44,172 bases of DNA from assembly GCA_016186715.1 (NCBI GenBank), contig JACPLA010000046.1:1-44172 (forward strand), read 5' to 3'. The notes under the pieces were generated by a model, which was not told the DNA's origin, searched no databases, and worked only from the letters and a program-made list of their open reading frames with translations. The position numbers were made by a program, and so were the translations under genes. Below are positions 9,479 through 19,200 of this stretch, piece after piece; within the stretch, counting starts at the first letter, position 1; each line of letters begins with the position of its first letter. Source of the stretch: Ignavibacteriales bacterium. GTDB lineage: Bacteria > Bacteroidota > Ignavibacteria > UBA10030.

Positions 9479-11458
9479 ATGGCAAGATTCATCTGTAACT
9501 CTGTTCTTCTTTCTTTTTTCCTTTCCCTCCAAGCCGCTGGCCAGCTGCCGGACAAGGGCGTACTCGTACCTGTCAACACAGTATTTGACTCGCTCCTGCA
9601 CGAAGAAGACACAGACGGAGATTCAAACATCACGATTGACGATCCGCACATGCCGGGGACCGTCCGAGGCGACAAGAGGTTCTGGCTGAAGGACACATGG
9701 GGAAAATCATACGAAATTGCAGGCCACTATTTCCTTTCCAATCTCCTGCAGGAACTAACTCTCGCCCGGCTTGACGGGCACGACACAGCTCGGATTTTCC
9801 CCTCGAGAATTTTCGAACCTCCCTCCCAACGCATCTCCCGCTTTATCCGGGAGTATTTCTGGGACAGTCTCACGCGTCGGGTTGATGAGAAGAATCTTGA
9901 TGTCATCCTCGCTGATGAAAAAACGATTTCAAAAGACGGCTATCGGTACCTTTACGTTGCTCCCTCGGACCGATCGGCATTCGACTATTTCACCGCGGCC
10001 GCGAGGCGGAATCCGTCCCTTCGTCTCAAAGTCGTCCGGCTTCCCCGCACCATCACAGCTGACTATGTCAAATCGTTGGAAGGATCCCATGGTATCGTGA
10101 CCCTTGCCCTGCAACAATCGGGTGAAAAGATCGAAGGCGTGCCTTTTGTCGTTCCGGGCGGGAGATTCAATGAGATGTACGGATGGGACAGTTATTTTAT
10201 TGCGCTGGGTCTTCTTCAGGACGGCCGCGTGGACCTTGCAAAGGCCATGGTCGACAATTTCGTGTACCAGATTACCCACTACGGAAAGATCCTGAATGCG
10301 AACAGAACTTACTTTCTTACCCGATCTCAACCTCCGTTCCTGAGTTCCATGGTGATCGCCGTTCATGAGCATCTTCAGAAAAGCGGCGGATCGGGGGAAT
10401 GGCTCAAGACAGGCTTAAAAGCAGCCATCAAGGAATACCGGGATGTTTGGACCAGCCCGCAGCGTACGACGGCAATCGGATTGAACCGGTATTTCGACCT
10501 CGGCTCGGGGCCGCCGCCGGAAGTCGAGCCGGGTCATTTTGATCCTCTCTTTCGTGTCTCTGCTAAGAAATTCGGCATGGGTCCGGAAGAATTCGAGCGT
10601 TCGTATCGCTCAGGCAAACTGAAAGTTCCGGAACTTGACGAGTATTTCATCCATGACCGTTGTATGCGAGAATCGGGTCATGATACGAGTTACCGCCTGG
10701 AAGGATGCTGTGCCGATCTCGCAACGGTCGACCTGAATTCTTTGCTCTACAAGACTGAATCGGATGTCGCGGATCTGATAGAGAAACATTTCGGGGGCCG
10801 AGTCGAATGGGGGGATGGAACAAGCGAGACCTCCGCCCGGTGGCGCTCCCATGCAAAACAGAGGAAAGAGCTCGTGGACCGGTATCTCTGGAACGAAACC
10901 CGCGGAATGTTTTTTGACTTCGACGTCAAGGAAGGACGTCAGCGGGAGTACGTCAGCGCCACAATTCTGTATCCCCTCTGGGCTGGACTCGCATCCGAGG
11001 AACAGGCACGCCTGCTTGTCCGTAACGCACTTCCGCTGTTGGAGGAATCAGGAGGAATCGTCAGTTCGACGGAAGCTTCGCGTGGACCGCTTTCAGATGA
11101 TCGCCCGCCCCGCCAGTGGGATTATCCGAACGGCTGGGCTCCGCATCAGATGCTGGCGTGGGACGGACTCCGGAGGTATGGGTATGACGAAGCGGCCGTG
11201 CGGCTCATCTATCGCTGGCTCTTCACCATAACCATCAATGCGGCTCACTACAACGGGACCGTGACAGAGAAATACGATGTAGTCAAGAGGTCGCATCAGG
11301 TATTTGCCGAGTACGGCAATGTGGGAACGACGTTTGCCTACATCACCAGGGAAGGATTTGGGTGGACGAATGCGTCGTATCAGGTGGGATTGTCGATGCT
11401 GCCGGGCCGGTATCGGAAGCACCTCGATGACCTGATACCGCCGGAGTGGGTTTTTTAG
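9479..11458 (+). CDS. treA: secreted trehalase, GH37
   Basis: The 659-aa protein has a signal peptide (about 1-20) and both trehalase signatures: PGGRFNEMYGWDSY at about residues 227-240 and QWDYPNGWAP at about 545-554. Glycoside hydrolase family 37 splits alpha,alpha-trehalose into two glucose molecules by inversion. Length and order of conserved blocks match periplasmic trehalases of E. coli TreA type, with extra sequence around residues 330-430. The signal peptide puts the enzyme outside the cytoplasm, so glucose would enter through the SGLT-type symporter encoded upstream. No obvious ribosome site precedes the ATG, but no other start keeps the signal peptide. The gene closes the plus-strand locus. 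Confidence 0.95.
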   Translation: MARFICNSVLLSFFLSLQAAGQLPDKGVLVPVNTVFDSLLHEEDTDGDSNITIDDPHMPGTVRGDKRFWLKDTWGKSYEIAGHYFLSNLLQELTLARLDGHDTARIFPSRIFEPPSQRISRFIREYFWDSLTRRVDEKNLDVILADEKTISKDGYRYLYVAPSDRSAFDYFTAAARRNPSLRLKVVRLPRTITADYVKSLEGSHGIVTLALQQSGEKIEGVPFVVPGGRFNEMYGWDSYFIALGLLQDGRVDLAKAMVDNFVYQITHYGKILNANRTYFLTRSQPPFLSSMVIAVHEHLQKSGGSGEWLKTGLKAAIKEYRDVWTSPQRTTAIGLNRYFDLGSGPPPEVEPGHFDPLFRVSAKKFGMGPEEFERSYRSGKLKVPELDEYFIHDRCMRESGHDTSYRLEGCCADLATVDLNSLLYKTESDVADLIEKHFGGRVEWGDGTSETSARWRSHAKQRKELVDRYLWNETRGMFFDFDVKEGRQREYVSATILYPLWAGLASEEQARLLVRNALPLLEESGGIVSSTEASRGPLSDDRPPRQWDYPNGWAPHQMLAWDGLRRYGYDEAAVRLIYRWLFTITINAAHYNGTVTEKYDVVKRSHQVFAEYGNVGTTFAYITREGFGWTNASYQVGLSMLPGRYRKHLDDLIPPEWVF

Positions 11459-11508
11459 AAACACTGGCGAAAAAGAAAAAAGAAAAGATCAAGAAGCAAT
11501 AAAACTGC

Positions 11509-11551
11509 AAAGAACAAAAAGAAAGTCGTTTCTTTTTTCTTTTTGTTCTTT
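11509..11551. terminator. purine/pyrimidine palindrome between convergent genes
   Basis: AAAGAACAAAAAGAAA (11509-11524) and TTTCTTTTTGTTCTTT (11536-11551) form a perfect 16-bp stem with an 11-nt loop. It lies between the ends of the trehalase (+) and mobA (-) genes. It is AT-rich rather than GC-rich, so it is not a textbook terminator, but position suggests a bidirectional one. A related palindrome occurs at 13631-13693. Confidence 0.5.
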
Positions 11552-11554
11552 CAT

Positions 11555-12163
11555 TTATTCTTGCCTTTTGCTGTTTGCTTTTTCGGCCTTGATTCGCCGA
11601 TAATCTTCCACTGTATTGACATTTAGAAGGATATCCTCCGAGAGACCCGGAATCAGGCTTTGTAAATCCACCGTCTCCGTTCTGCATTGCTTCAGAAATT
11701 CCCGAACCTTCCTTCCGCCCTTCTCCAAAAAATCGCTCAGTTTTGACAGACACCGCCTCTCGTAGATGCCCAGCAGGGGTTGAGTGACATCGTTATACCT
11801 TGCAATCGTAATCTCAGAGTCCTTTGATCTCTGTCCCACGAGGCTTTCAAGGACCCCGGCAGAAATCAGCGGAAGATCGCAGGCGCAGACCAGGACATGA
11901 TCTATCGTTGAGTGAGTGAGGGCCGAGTGGATGCCTCCGAGCGGTCCGGCGCTTGGAATGATATCCTCAAAGCAAGAATACGAAAGATCAGAGAACCGTT
12001 CAGTTTTGTCGCCGATGATGACGACTTGAAGGCAGACTTCGGAAAGGATATCCGCCGTGTGTCCCACAAAAGGCTTTCCCTTCCACTGCAGCAAAGCCTT
12101 ATCACTGCCCATCCTGCTGCTCCGACCTCCTGCGAGGACGGCCCCGGTCAGACTGATTTTCAC
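11555..12163 (-). CDS. mobA: molybdenum cofactor guanylyltransferase MobA
   Basis: The 202-aa protein begins with the nucleotidyltransferase signature AVLAGGRSSRMGSDKALL (residues 8-25), with LQWKGKPF next, and has CACDLPLIS as the metal-binding segment. MobA attaches GMP to molybdopterin to make the bis-MGD cofactor of nitrate, DMSO and formate-type oxidoreductases; it acts in the cytoplasm. Its start overlaps the stop of the upstream carboxymuconolactone decarboxylase-like gene by 4 nt (ATGA), showing translational coupling. No molybdoenzyme gene is in the window. Confidence 0.9.
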   Translation of the reverse strand: MKISLTGAVLAGGRSSRMGSDKALLQWKGKPFVGHTADILSEVCLQVVIIGDKTERFSDLSYSCFEDIIPSAGPLGGIHSALTHSTIDHVLVCACDLPLISAGVLESLVGQRSKDSEITIARYNDVTQPLLGIYERRCLSKLSDFLEKGGRKVREFLKQCRTETVDLQSLIPGLSEDILLNVNTVEDYRRIKAEKANSKRQE

Positions 12164-12474
12164 TGTTTCTCTTCGATCACATCCTCGACCCAGCTCATGG
12201 CAGCCATCATCGACGGCAGGCCAATCGTGGGCAACGAAAGCAGAACAGTATGTCTCAGTTCCTCAGGCGTAACGCCCACGGCGAGTGCTTTCCGCGCGTG
12301 CGCGTGAACCGCCCCCTCAAACCTCGCGCCTGTCGAAATCGCAAGCTTGATGAGCGCTCGCGTCTTTTCGTCAAGCGGTCCCGCTCCATGGACCGCATCC
12401 CCCAGCTTCTCATAGGCTTTTGCAACATCCGGATATTGTTCTGTGAATTGCTGGAATCGTTTTGGAAGTGCCAT
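12160..12474 (-). CDS. carboxymuconolactone decarboxylase-like protein without the redox cysteines
   Basis: The 104-aa all-helical protein matches the CMD/AhpD fold: DEKTRALIKLAISTGARFEG, HAHARKALAVGVTPEELRHT, then LSLPTIGLPSMMAAM. In AhpD-type members a CxxC sits just before the conserved histidine; here the equivalent places read F and A (RFEGAVHAH), as in the decarboxylase-type branch, so a peroxidase role is unlikely. The start has a strong AGGAGG site 6 nt upstream. It overlaps mobA by 4 nt and follows the FecCD permease by 83 nt. The substrate is unknown. Confidence 0.85.
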   Translation of the reverse strand: MALPKRFQQFTEQYPDVAKAYEKLGDAVHGAGPLDEKTRALIKLAISTGARFEGAVHAHARKALAVGVTPEELRHTVLLSLPTIGLPSMMAAMSWVEDVIEEKQ

Positions 12475-12557
12475 TCATTCCTCCTTTAACTTTACTTTGT
12501 CGACTTTCACCATGTTAACAAACTTCTCGTAATTCTACTCTTCCCGTTTGCTCTTCG

Positions 12558-13553
12558 CTACGATCGTTTTAACAAGTAGATAAAAATGGGCGCTCCCAGG
12601 GCTGCCGTAATCGCTCCCACGGGAATTTCCGTCGGCGCGAGCAGCAGACGTGAAAGAATATCGCACCCCACGAGAAATGTCGCACCCACAAGGATCGAAG
12701 CCGGCATTACGATCCTGTTGTCGGAGCCGAACAGGAGCCTGCAAACATGCGGGACCAGGAGACCGACAAAGCCGATCACTCCACTTGCGGACACCGCCAA
12801 CCCTGTAATCAAAGATGCTCCAACATAGCTGACTCGCCGGACCAGCTCGACATTAATGCCGAACTGTTTTGCCGATTCGTCTCCCGTTGCAATCAGGTTC
12901 AGGGCTCGAGACTGAGAAACCAGCACAAGGCCGGCGACGAGAATCAGAGGGCCGACAACCATCACGGTCGACCCGTCCGCGCTGCTCAGATTTCCCAGCA
13001 ACCAGAGATATGCCGTCCGCAGTTCCTGATGAAAGATCGCCACTGCCATGAGAATGAGGGCATTGAAGAACGCTCCCACCATGACTCCGGAGAGAAGAAG
13101 CGCGTTCGGATCGAGGAATCCCCTCCGGTGACCGAGCGAATACACGAGCAACATCACCAGCCCGGAGCCTGCGAACGAAAACAGCGGAGTGGTCAGGGAG
13201 GCAAACCCGAGGCCTATTGTTACCGCCAGAAATGCGCCTGCCGTCCCGCCACTGGAGATCCCGAGTATATACGGCTCTGCGAGCGGATTGCGAAGCAACG
13301 ACTGAAGGGCCGCACCAGCGATCGAAAGTCCGGCGCCGACCACAATTGCGAGGAACAACCGCGGTAGACGAAGCTGGAGCACGATAATTCTCACCGTCTC
13401 ATCCGTCTCCCCCCCGGTCGCCACACTCCAAACGTCCGCCACCCCCACCGGTGAAGCCCCCAGAGACAGCGAAAGAAACGACACCGCAACCAGAATCAGC
13501 AGCAGACCAAGGAGAACAACGACAGTGTGTCTGAAGGTAAGATATGGGGTCAT
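12558..13553 (-). CDS. FecCD-family ABC transporter permease
   Basis: The 331-aa protein has about ten hydrophobic helices and the FecCD/BtuC signatures LRLPRLFLAIVVGAGLSIAG, ALQSLLRNPLAEPYILGISS and GVIGFVGLLVPHVCRLLFG. Members form the membrane channel for siderophores, cobalamin, heme or, in MolB-type systems, molybdate and tungstate. No binding protein or ATPase gene is adjacent, so it is an orphan here. Its neighbour mobA makes a molybdate role conceivable but unproven. I chose ATG 13553 (MTPYLTF); an upstream in-frame ATG at 13610 lies inside a palindrome and adds a non-family leader. Confidence 0.88.
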   Translation of the reverse strand: MTPYLTFRHTVVVLLGLLLILVAVSFLSLSLGASPVGVADVWSVATGGETDETVRIIVLQLRLPRLFLAIVVGAGLSIAGAALQSLLRNPLAEPYILGISSGGTAGAFLAVTIGLGFASLTTPLFSFAGSGLVMLLVYSLGHRRGFLDPNALLLSGVMVGAFFNALILMAVAIFHQELRTAYLWLLGNLSSADGSTVMVVGPLILVAGLVLVSQSRALNLIATGDESAKQFGINVELVRRVSYVGASLITGLAVSASGVIGFVGLLVPHVCRLLFGSDNRIVMPASILVGATFLVGCDILSRLLLAPTEIPVGAITAALGAPIFIYLLKRS

Positions 13554-13861
13554 GGATGGATCATTGTGAAAGAGAAAAAAGCAAACAGTAAATGTACGCC
13601 AGAGGCGCATGCGCCTTTGGCGCAGAAATAAAAAAGCAAGAAGGAAAAAGAAATTCTTTTTTCTGTTCCCCCTTTCATTTCTTCTTGCTTTTTAGCTTTT
13701 TCTTTTTCCTTCTCGAGGCCCTCTTGTGCTGTAAAATCGTTGAAGCGTCTCTACTGATTTCCCGCCTCGCCCATCGCCCTCTGGTGTCTGATCTCTTTCG
13801 GTCACTCGTTTTGCCTTTTGGGAGGTTAAAACCTCGAATCTGGAACTTGGAACCTTCTTCT
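13554..13861. other. 308-nt non-coding spacer between obg and the FecCD gene
   Basis: No credible gene. It holds two structured elements. The first (13597-13623) is a pair of abutting hairpins with 3-nt loops, CGCC-AGA-GGCG and GCGCC-TTT-GGCGC. The second is a perfect 13-bp palindrome, AAAAAGCAAGAAG (13631-13643) with CTTCTTGCTTTTT (13681-13693), enclosing a smaller AAAAAGAA/TTCTTTTT hairpin (13645-13661). Lying downstream of obg on the minus strand, the second may act as its terminator. Confidence 0.6.
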
Positions 13862-14854
13862 TCACTTCCTCTTTTGAAGAACCTTCCACATCGCCTTCAC
13901 CAGATCATCGATCCCCTTGTTTGCAACAGACGAGATGAAAAACGATTGCACAGCTCGGCCGAACATGACTTTCTTCAGTTTCCTCAGCTCATCGTGTGAA
14001 AGCAAATCGATCTTTGTGACGGCGACAACCTTGGGCTTCCGGGTCAACGCGGGATCATGAGATTTCAACTCATTGAAGAGGATTTTGAAATCCTTTTTAG
14101 GATCGCGGCTGATCGCTTCGACCAGAAACACCAGAACCTTGGTTCGCTCGATATGACGAAGAAACTGAAGGCCCAATCCCTTCCCCTGATGAGCTCCTTC
14201 AATCAATCCAGGAATATCCGCAACGACGAAACTTCTTTCTTCCGCAATGCGAACAATTCCCAGGTTCGGATGCAGAGTTGTAAACGGATAATCGGCGATC
14301 TTTGGTTTCGCCGCAGAGATGACGGAGATGAGCGTTGACTTTCCGGAATTGGGTAAACCCACAAGGCCCACGTCGGCAATAAGCTTCAGCTCCAGGATCA
14401 TTGAGCGTTCCTCGCCTGCCGTGCCTGGTTCTGCATGACGGGGGGCCCGGTTGGTTGGAGTGGCAAATTCCGCGTTCCCGCGTCCGCCCCGACCGCCCCG
14501 CGCAACAAGAACCTCCTGCTGATGATCAGTCAGATCTGCCAGGATCGCTCCGGATTCAGCATCACGCACAATCGTCCCACATGGGACTTTAAGCACAATG
14601 GCGGTACCCCATTTCCCGTCCTGCTTTTTTCCTTTCCCGTGCTCGCCCCGCTCTCCCAGATACTGCTTCCGGTATTTGAAATCCAGAAGCGTACTCAGAT
14701 GGCGATCTGCGCGGATGACAACGCTGCCCCCATGACCTCCGTTTCCGCCGTCCGGTCCTCCTTTAGGGACGTACTTCTCCCTCCGGAAACTCACGCAGCC
14801 ATTCCCGCCGTTTCCGGCCCTGACGAACACGGTTACTTCATCGATGAATTGCAT
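13862..14854 (-). CDS. obg: GTPase Obg (CgtA)
   Basis: The 330-aa protein has the glycine-rich Obg fold (residues 1-158; GGPDGGNGGHGG, GGRGGRGN) followed by a G domain with GLPNSGKST (166-174), DIPG (213-216) and TKID. It lacks the C-terminal OCT extension, as many bacterial Obg proteins do. Obg binds the large ribosomal subunit and links GTP level to ribosome assembly and growth control. The gene follows the 417-aa unknown by 38 nt and is probably in its transcript. Confidence 0.97.
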   Translation of the reverse strand: MQFIDEVTVFVRAGNGGNGCVSFRREKYVPKGGPDGGNGGHGGSVVIRADRHLSTLLDFKYRKQYLGERGEHGKGKKQDGKWGTAIVLKVPCGTIVRDAESGAILADLTDHQQEVLVARGGRGGRGNAEFATPTNRAPRHAEPGTAGEERSMILELKLIADVGLVGLPNSGKSTLISVISAAKPKIADYPFTTLHPNLGIVRIAEERSFVVADIPGLIEGAHQGKGLGLQFLRHIERTKVLVFLVEAISRDPKKDFKILFNELKSHDPALTRKPKVVAVTKIDLLSHDELRKLKKVMFGRAVQSFFISSVANKGIDDLVKAMWKVLQKRK

Positions 14855-14892
14855 GCCGGGGATTTGAGTGCCGATTTCGGGAAAGCCGGCCG

Positions 14893-16146
14893 TTACACTT
14901 TCTCCCGCCCAGTCCCCCCATAACGGCTGGAGAGTTTGTCGGTGAGTCGAATGGCTTCTTTGGAAAAAGGATCCACGTTGTTGGCATTGAAGATCTCGTC
15001 AAGAACCAGCGAAGCTTCCTTCCAGGTGGAGATCGGGTTCAACCGGTCCAACGCATTCCGGAATTCCACCTCATCCTTCCGAAAGAGCTTCCTGACAAAC
15101 AGTCTTTGTTCTTTGAGCGTGAACAGGGAATAGACATCTTCAACGAGCCGATGAGGAAAAGTCTTTCCGGCCGGCCTGGTCTCGCTGACACGAGCATGAT
15201 CCGATGCCTCACTCCTTTGGTCTTTTCCTTGAATGTGCCGCTCTTTCTCGTGCACGGGAGTTACCGTCATGGTTTTCGCTTTTGTGACGCTCTTCTGGAC
15301 CGTCTCCTGGTGCTCGACCTCCCCCTTCTCCCTCGCTCCCGCTCCCCCCCGCTCGGTTTCCTCTCCTCTCACTTCTCCAATGATCCGAATCAGATCAGGA
15401 ATGCTCACGCCTTTGATCCCGTTCGAGTCCCGCTCGAATTCAAGCTTACTCTGGATGTCGTGCATGCCCTTATCTTCGAAGAACACGATAGCCGCGTTCA
15501 TCGGAAGCAGGGGCCCCGCTTCACTCATCCTGGTATCCGGAATGCCGACTTCGACAAATTCAACCATAGGCTTTAACAAGCGGGCCAGCTCTGTGCTGGA
15601 ATGGCGCGAGACCACCTCCATGTCGATTTTCTCCATGAGCCTTCGGAACTCCTCATAGCCGATTTCCGCCAACCCCCGGTCGATTACGTATCGTCGGAAA
15701 ATTTCTGCAAAGTACCTGTATTCAACGCAATACCTCAGCTTTCGGAGGATCTCACTGGTAGGGACGGCGCGCCTGTTCTCAAAAAGAAATTCCTGCAGCG
15801 TCCAGCGCGGCCGACAAAGGAAATTAAATTGAAAATGAACGGCCTCATCGAGGAGGGATTCAAATTCCTGCTGATTGAACTCGTAGTGATTGATGAGGAG
15901 AAGATCGATCTGCCGCTGAAGCCCTACGACTTCCGGAAGACCGTAGGTGAACCGCCCGGACCGCACTTCCTTTGCCCGCTCCTGCAGCAACATTCGCTCC
16001 ACCTCGGCTTTGAAGTATGCCTTGATAGCCGAATGGATGTCTGCGGCAAGGATCTCCTTGAGCTTGATCGCGTCACTCTCACCGATCGTCCGCACGCGGA
16101 CGGTGTTCATGATGGTAACGATCTCAGATTCAAAGATGTAGCCCAT
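14893..16146 (-). CDS. conserved-looking hypothetical protein, 417 aa
   Basis: I do not recognise a family. The protein is soluble and mostly charged and helical, with a variable, low-complexity hinge at about residues 255-330 rich in E, K, R and Q (GGAGAREKGEVEHQETVQKS). The N-terminal 250 residues and the C-terminal block (FPHRLVEDVYSLFTLKEQRL, FRKDEVEFRNALDRLNP) look folded. No transmembrane segment or signal peptide is visible. It sits between the large TPR protein and obg, all on the minus strand. Start alternatives (M13) exist close by. Confidence 0.7.
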   Translation of the reverse strand: MGYIFESEIVTIMNTVRVRTIGESDAIKLKEILAADIHSAIKAYFKAEVERMLLQERAKEVRSGRFTYGLPEVVGLQRQIDLLLINHYEFNQQEFESLLDEAVHFQFNFLCRPRWTLQEFLFENRRAVPTSEILRKLRYCVEYRYFAEIFRRYVIDRGLAEIGYEEFRRLMEKIDMEVVSRHSSTELARLLKPMVEFVEVGIPDTRMSEAGPLLPMNAAIVFFEDKGMHDIQSKLEFERDSNGIKGVSIPDLIRIIGEVRGEETERGGAGAREKGEVEHQETVQKSVTKAKTMTVTPVHEKERHIQGKDQRSEASDHARVSETRPAGKTFPHRLVEDVYSLFTLKEQRLFVRKLFRKDEVEFRNALDRLNPISTWKEASLVLDEIFNANNVDPFSKEAIRLTDKLSSRYGGTGREKV

Positions 16147-16214
16147 GAGGGTTCAGAGGTTGAATCAATGTGCAATGGGCAATCGGCAATTATCAATTAC
16201 TAATCGTTCATTGC

Positions 16215-16241
16215 TCATTGATCATTGATCATTGATCATTG
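16215..16241. repeat. heptanucleotide tandem repeat TCATTGA
   Basis: Almost four copies of TCATTGA in a row, in the 100-nt gap between the TPR gene and the 417-aa gene, flanked by looser AT-rich copies (GCTCATTG, CAATTATCAATTAC). Similar words recur at 26140-26205. Confidence 0.8.
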
Positions 16242-16246
16242 TTCCA

Positions 16247-19200
16247 TCACTTTGCTCTTACCAGCGCATTCACCCTATCAATTTCTTTTTGCGCCGCGGT
16301 CTTGAACGTGGGATCAATTCCCGGTCTTTCGATGATCTGTTTGTACATCGTAATTGCCTGGTCGAATTTCGACATCTTTTCGTAAGATTGGCCGGCCATG
16401 TAGTAAGACGTCGCAACCCAGTCGACCCTTGTTTGTTTGGTGATCAGATAGGGCACTTTCAGAAATTCAAGGATCGCCTGCTGGTAGCCCCCTTTGTAAA
16501 AATAGGCCTCTCCGATATAGTACCGCAGTTCTCCTTCCAGTTCGGGGGTCGCATTCTCCAGCATGGCCTGCAAATGCAGGATCGATTGATCGTAATATCC
16601 CAGCTTCTGGTAAATCACGCCGATGTCGATCCGCTTCATGACCAAATCCGGGTCTTCCGGGAACCGATCGATGTATTGTCGCGTGAGCTGCAGTGCCGCA
16701 TCGAACAGACCAATCTCCTTGTAGGCCATGATCAGGTTGCTCATCGCAAACTGATGGAGGTCGTGGCCATGCTGTGGGTTGTCCAGGATCGCTTTGTATT
16801 GCCGCGCCGCCGCGTCCCATTGCTCAAGATTGTAGTATACGTTCCCAAGACTCAATTGTACACGGGGAATGATCGGATTATCCGGAAATTTTTGGATAAG
16901 CGAGTCATACAACTGCACTGCGCGCTCCGGCTGATTCTTAAGTTCAAGAGCCCTGGCAAGCCAGTACACCGTTTCCGGAACAATCGGTGATTGCGGAAAG
17001 CGCTGGCGAACGTTTTCCAACCGCCTGATCGCCAGATCTGTCTCATCTCTCCTCAAGTGAAACCGTCCCCGCTCGAACTCAAATTCGGCTGCCTGGTCCC
17101 GGGCATTCGGATGTGCCTTGACGAACGCGTTCGCCCGCCTGTCCGCTTCAACAGCATTGTCAAGGCGGAAATAACCCACAATGATGCGCGCATCGAGAAG
17201 CCGCCGAAGGCTGTCGGTGTTTGCCTGCGGAAGAAGGTCATTGTACCGGGCGATTGCAGTCTTGTAATCTTCGCTCTGAAAGAGAAGATCTGCTGACTCC
17301 ACCGCGGCGCGTAACCTCTGCTCCGGCGTACCCGTGCCGTACCGACTCGCTTCCTGGAGATACCTGGCAGCGGCTTCCAGGTTTTTTTCTTCCTGCGCAA
17401 TCAAAGCCAGTGTTGTGTAAACGCCGGCTCGAACGGCTGAGGAAGTGTCACGAGCCAGTACGTCGGCATACAGTTTTTTTGCCTCGAGACGATTGCCCGT
17501 CCGCCGGTAGCAATCCGCCATTTTGGCAAGAAGATCGGCCGTGGGGTCCTGAAGGGAAAACGAATTACTTAAAAGCTCCTGAGCGTAGTTCTGATACAGG
17601 ATCAGGGCATTCGCAACGTCCCCGGCGCGATAATATGCGTCGCCGCGTGCCAGATCGAGTCCCTGGGCGTACCTGCTGTACGGAGAGCGCTGCTCCAGTT
17701 CCAGATAGAGTTGCAGGGCACGGTCGATCCTGCCGCGATCAACCTCGACCCCTGCAAGCATGAAACGCGCTTTTGCGCTCAGCTCATGCGAAGGGAATTT
17801 CCGCAGATACGATTCCAGCAGAGGAGCTGCCGTGTCCCTCTCCCCCAGTTCGAACTTTGCTTCTGCCAAACGAACCAACGCGCGAGCTTCCGCCTCTGCC
17901 CCGGGCTTCATCCGGAGAAGTTCTGCAAATACCGCGGCCGCGTCGCCTTGACTTTTGACGGCCTGGAACGATTCGCCAAGCGCCAGCCAGAGCTGCTCCC
18001 TGTTGCGTATTTCTTCAAGATTCCCGCGAAGATTGGCGGCCAGGTTTCGAAGTTCAACGGAAGTCTGAGTGCGACGAAGCTGAAGACGAATCATGGAAAA
18101 CCGGGCGTCAGCCGAATGCTCGGAAGTTGGAAACAGCATGAGGAACGCATCGTACGCCGCGATCGCACTCCCGTATTTCTCCGGGGATCCGGCATTCCTG
18201 AAGGCCTGGAATTCCAAAGCGCGCGCTTTGCGAAACGTTGCCCCGGCCCTCACTTGACGATCAAGGTCTCCCCTGAGCGCTGCCTCATATTGTACGGCCG
18301 CATTTTCGTACTCTTTGAGATCATTGAAGTAGATCTCTCCCAGACGAAATGCAAGTTCGCCCCGCGGTTTCGCGGCAATCACGTCGCCAATCAGAAGCGC
18401 GAGATTCCTGATTCCCCCCTCCCGGTCTTTCATTTCATAGGTGGTAATAGAAAAGCGTTCCTCCCGGGCCAGAGGAAGCAATTCGCTGGCTGGAAACTGT
18501 TTCTCCAGTCGTTCAAGCGCCTGGAGGGCTTCGGAAAGCGCCCCTGCCTGCCGCAAAGATTTCGCCATCGCAAACATTGCCTCGTCCGACAGCTCATTCT
18601 CCCCGAGACTCGTCACCTCCTCGTAGAACTCCAGAGAACGACGCGGGTCGCCGAGATCCGCGGCAACAAGATTCCCTGCCTCGAACAAGACCCGTGGCAA
18701 ATTCCGATCGGACGGAAACTCTTGCTGAAACTGCTGGGCTAACCGGAGAGCTTGCAGATACTTCTTTTGGAACTTCGCTCCGCGGAATCCCGCGACGAGA
18801 ATCGATCTCCGGTCAAATGTCGTTGCTGAGTCGCCAGCTGCCTTCAGGTACAGCTCCCCCGCTTTGGAAGTTTGACCAAGCCGTTCGGCCGTTCGGGCTG
18901 CTTTGAAACACGCCTCCCCGTGCAGAAGTCCGTCGAGCCTTATCGCACCCTCATAGGCCGTCAGGGCATCGCTCATCGACCCCCTGCCGACACGAGCATC
19001 TCCAAGTTCAACAAACGCTGCCTGGCGGGTTGCATCCGGAGAAGGTGACTTTGGATCCACAATGATGCCCCAGGTTTGCATGGCCCCGTCAAGGTCACCG
19101 GTCGTGCGGTGCAGTCTCCCCAATGCCAGCAAAAACTCGAAATACGGAGCGCCGGCACGGAATCGTGCGATGCTTTCATTCAGAACCGTTTTTGCCTCTT

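Noticed and set aside
9290-9601. 103-aa minus-strand frame ending KMQHEGVGWSGTPYTGAIRF
   Set aside because: The ending looks protein-like but the frame overlaps the trehalase start antisense and nothing in it is recognisable, so a gene relic cannot be supported.
12747-13367. 206-aa plus-strand frame
   Set aside because: Antisense to the FecCD permease; composition is a shadow of the membrane-protein frame.
16215-16241. CRISPR array
   Set aside because: Units are 7 nt with no spacers; no 24-40 nt direct repeats with regular spacers occur anywhere in the window.
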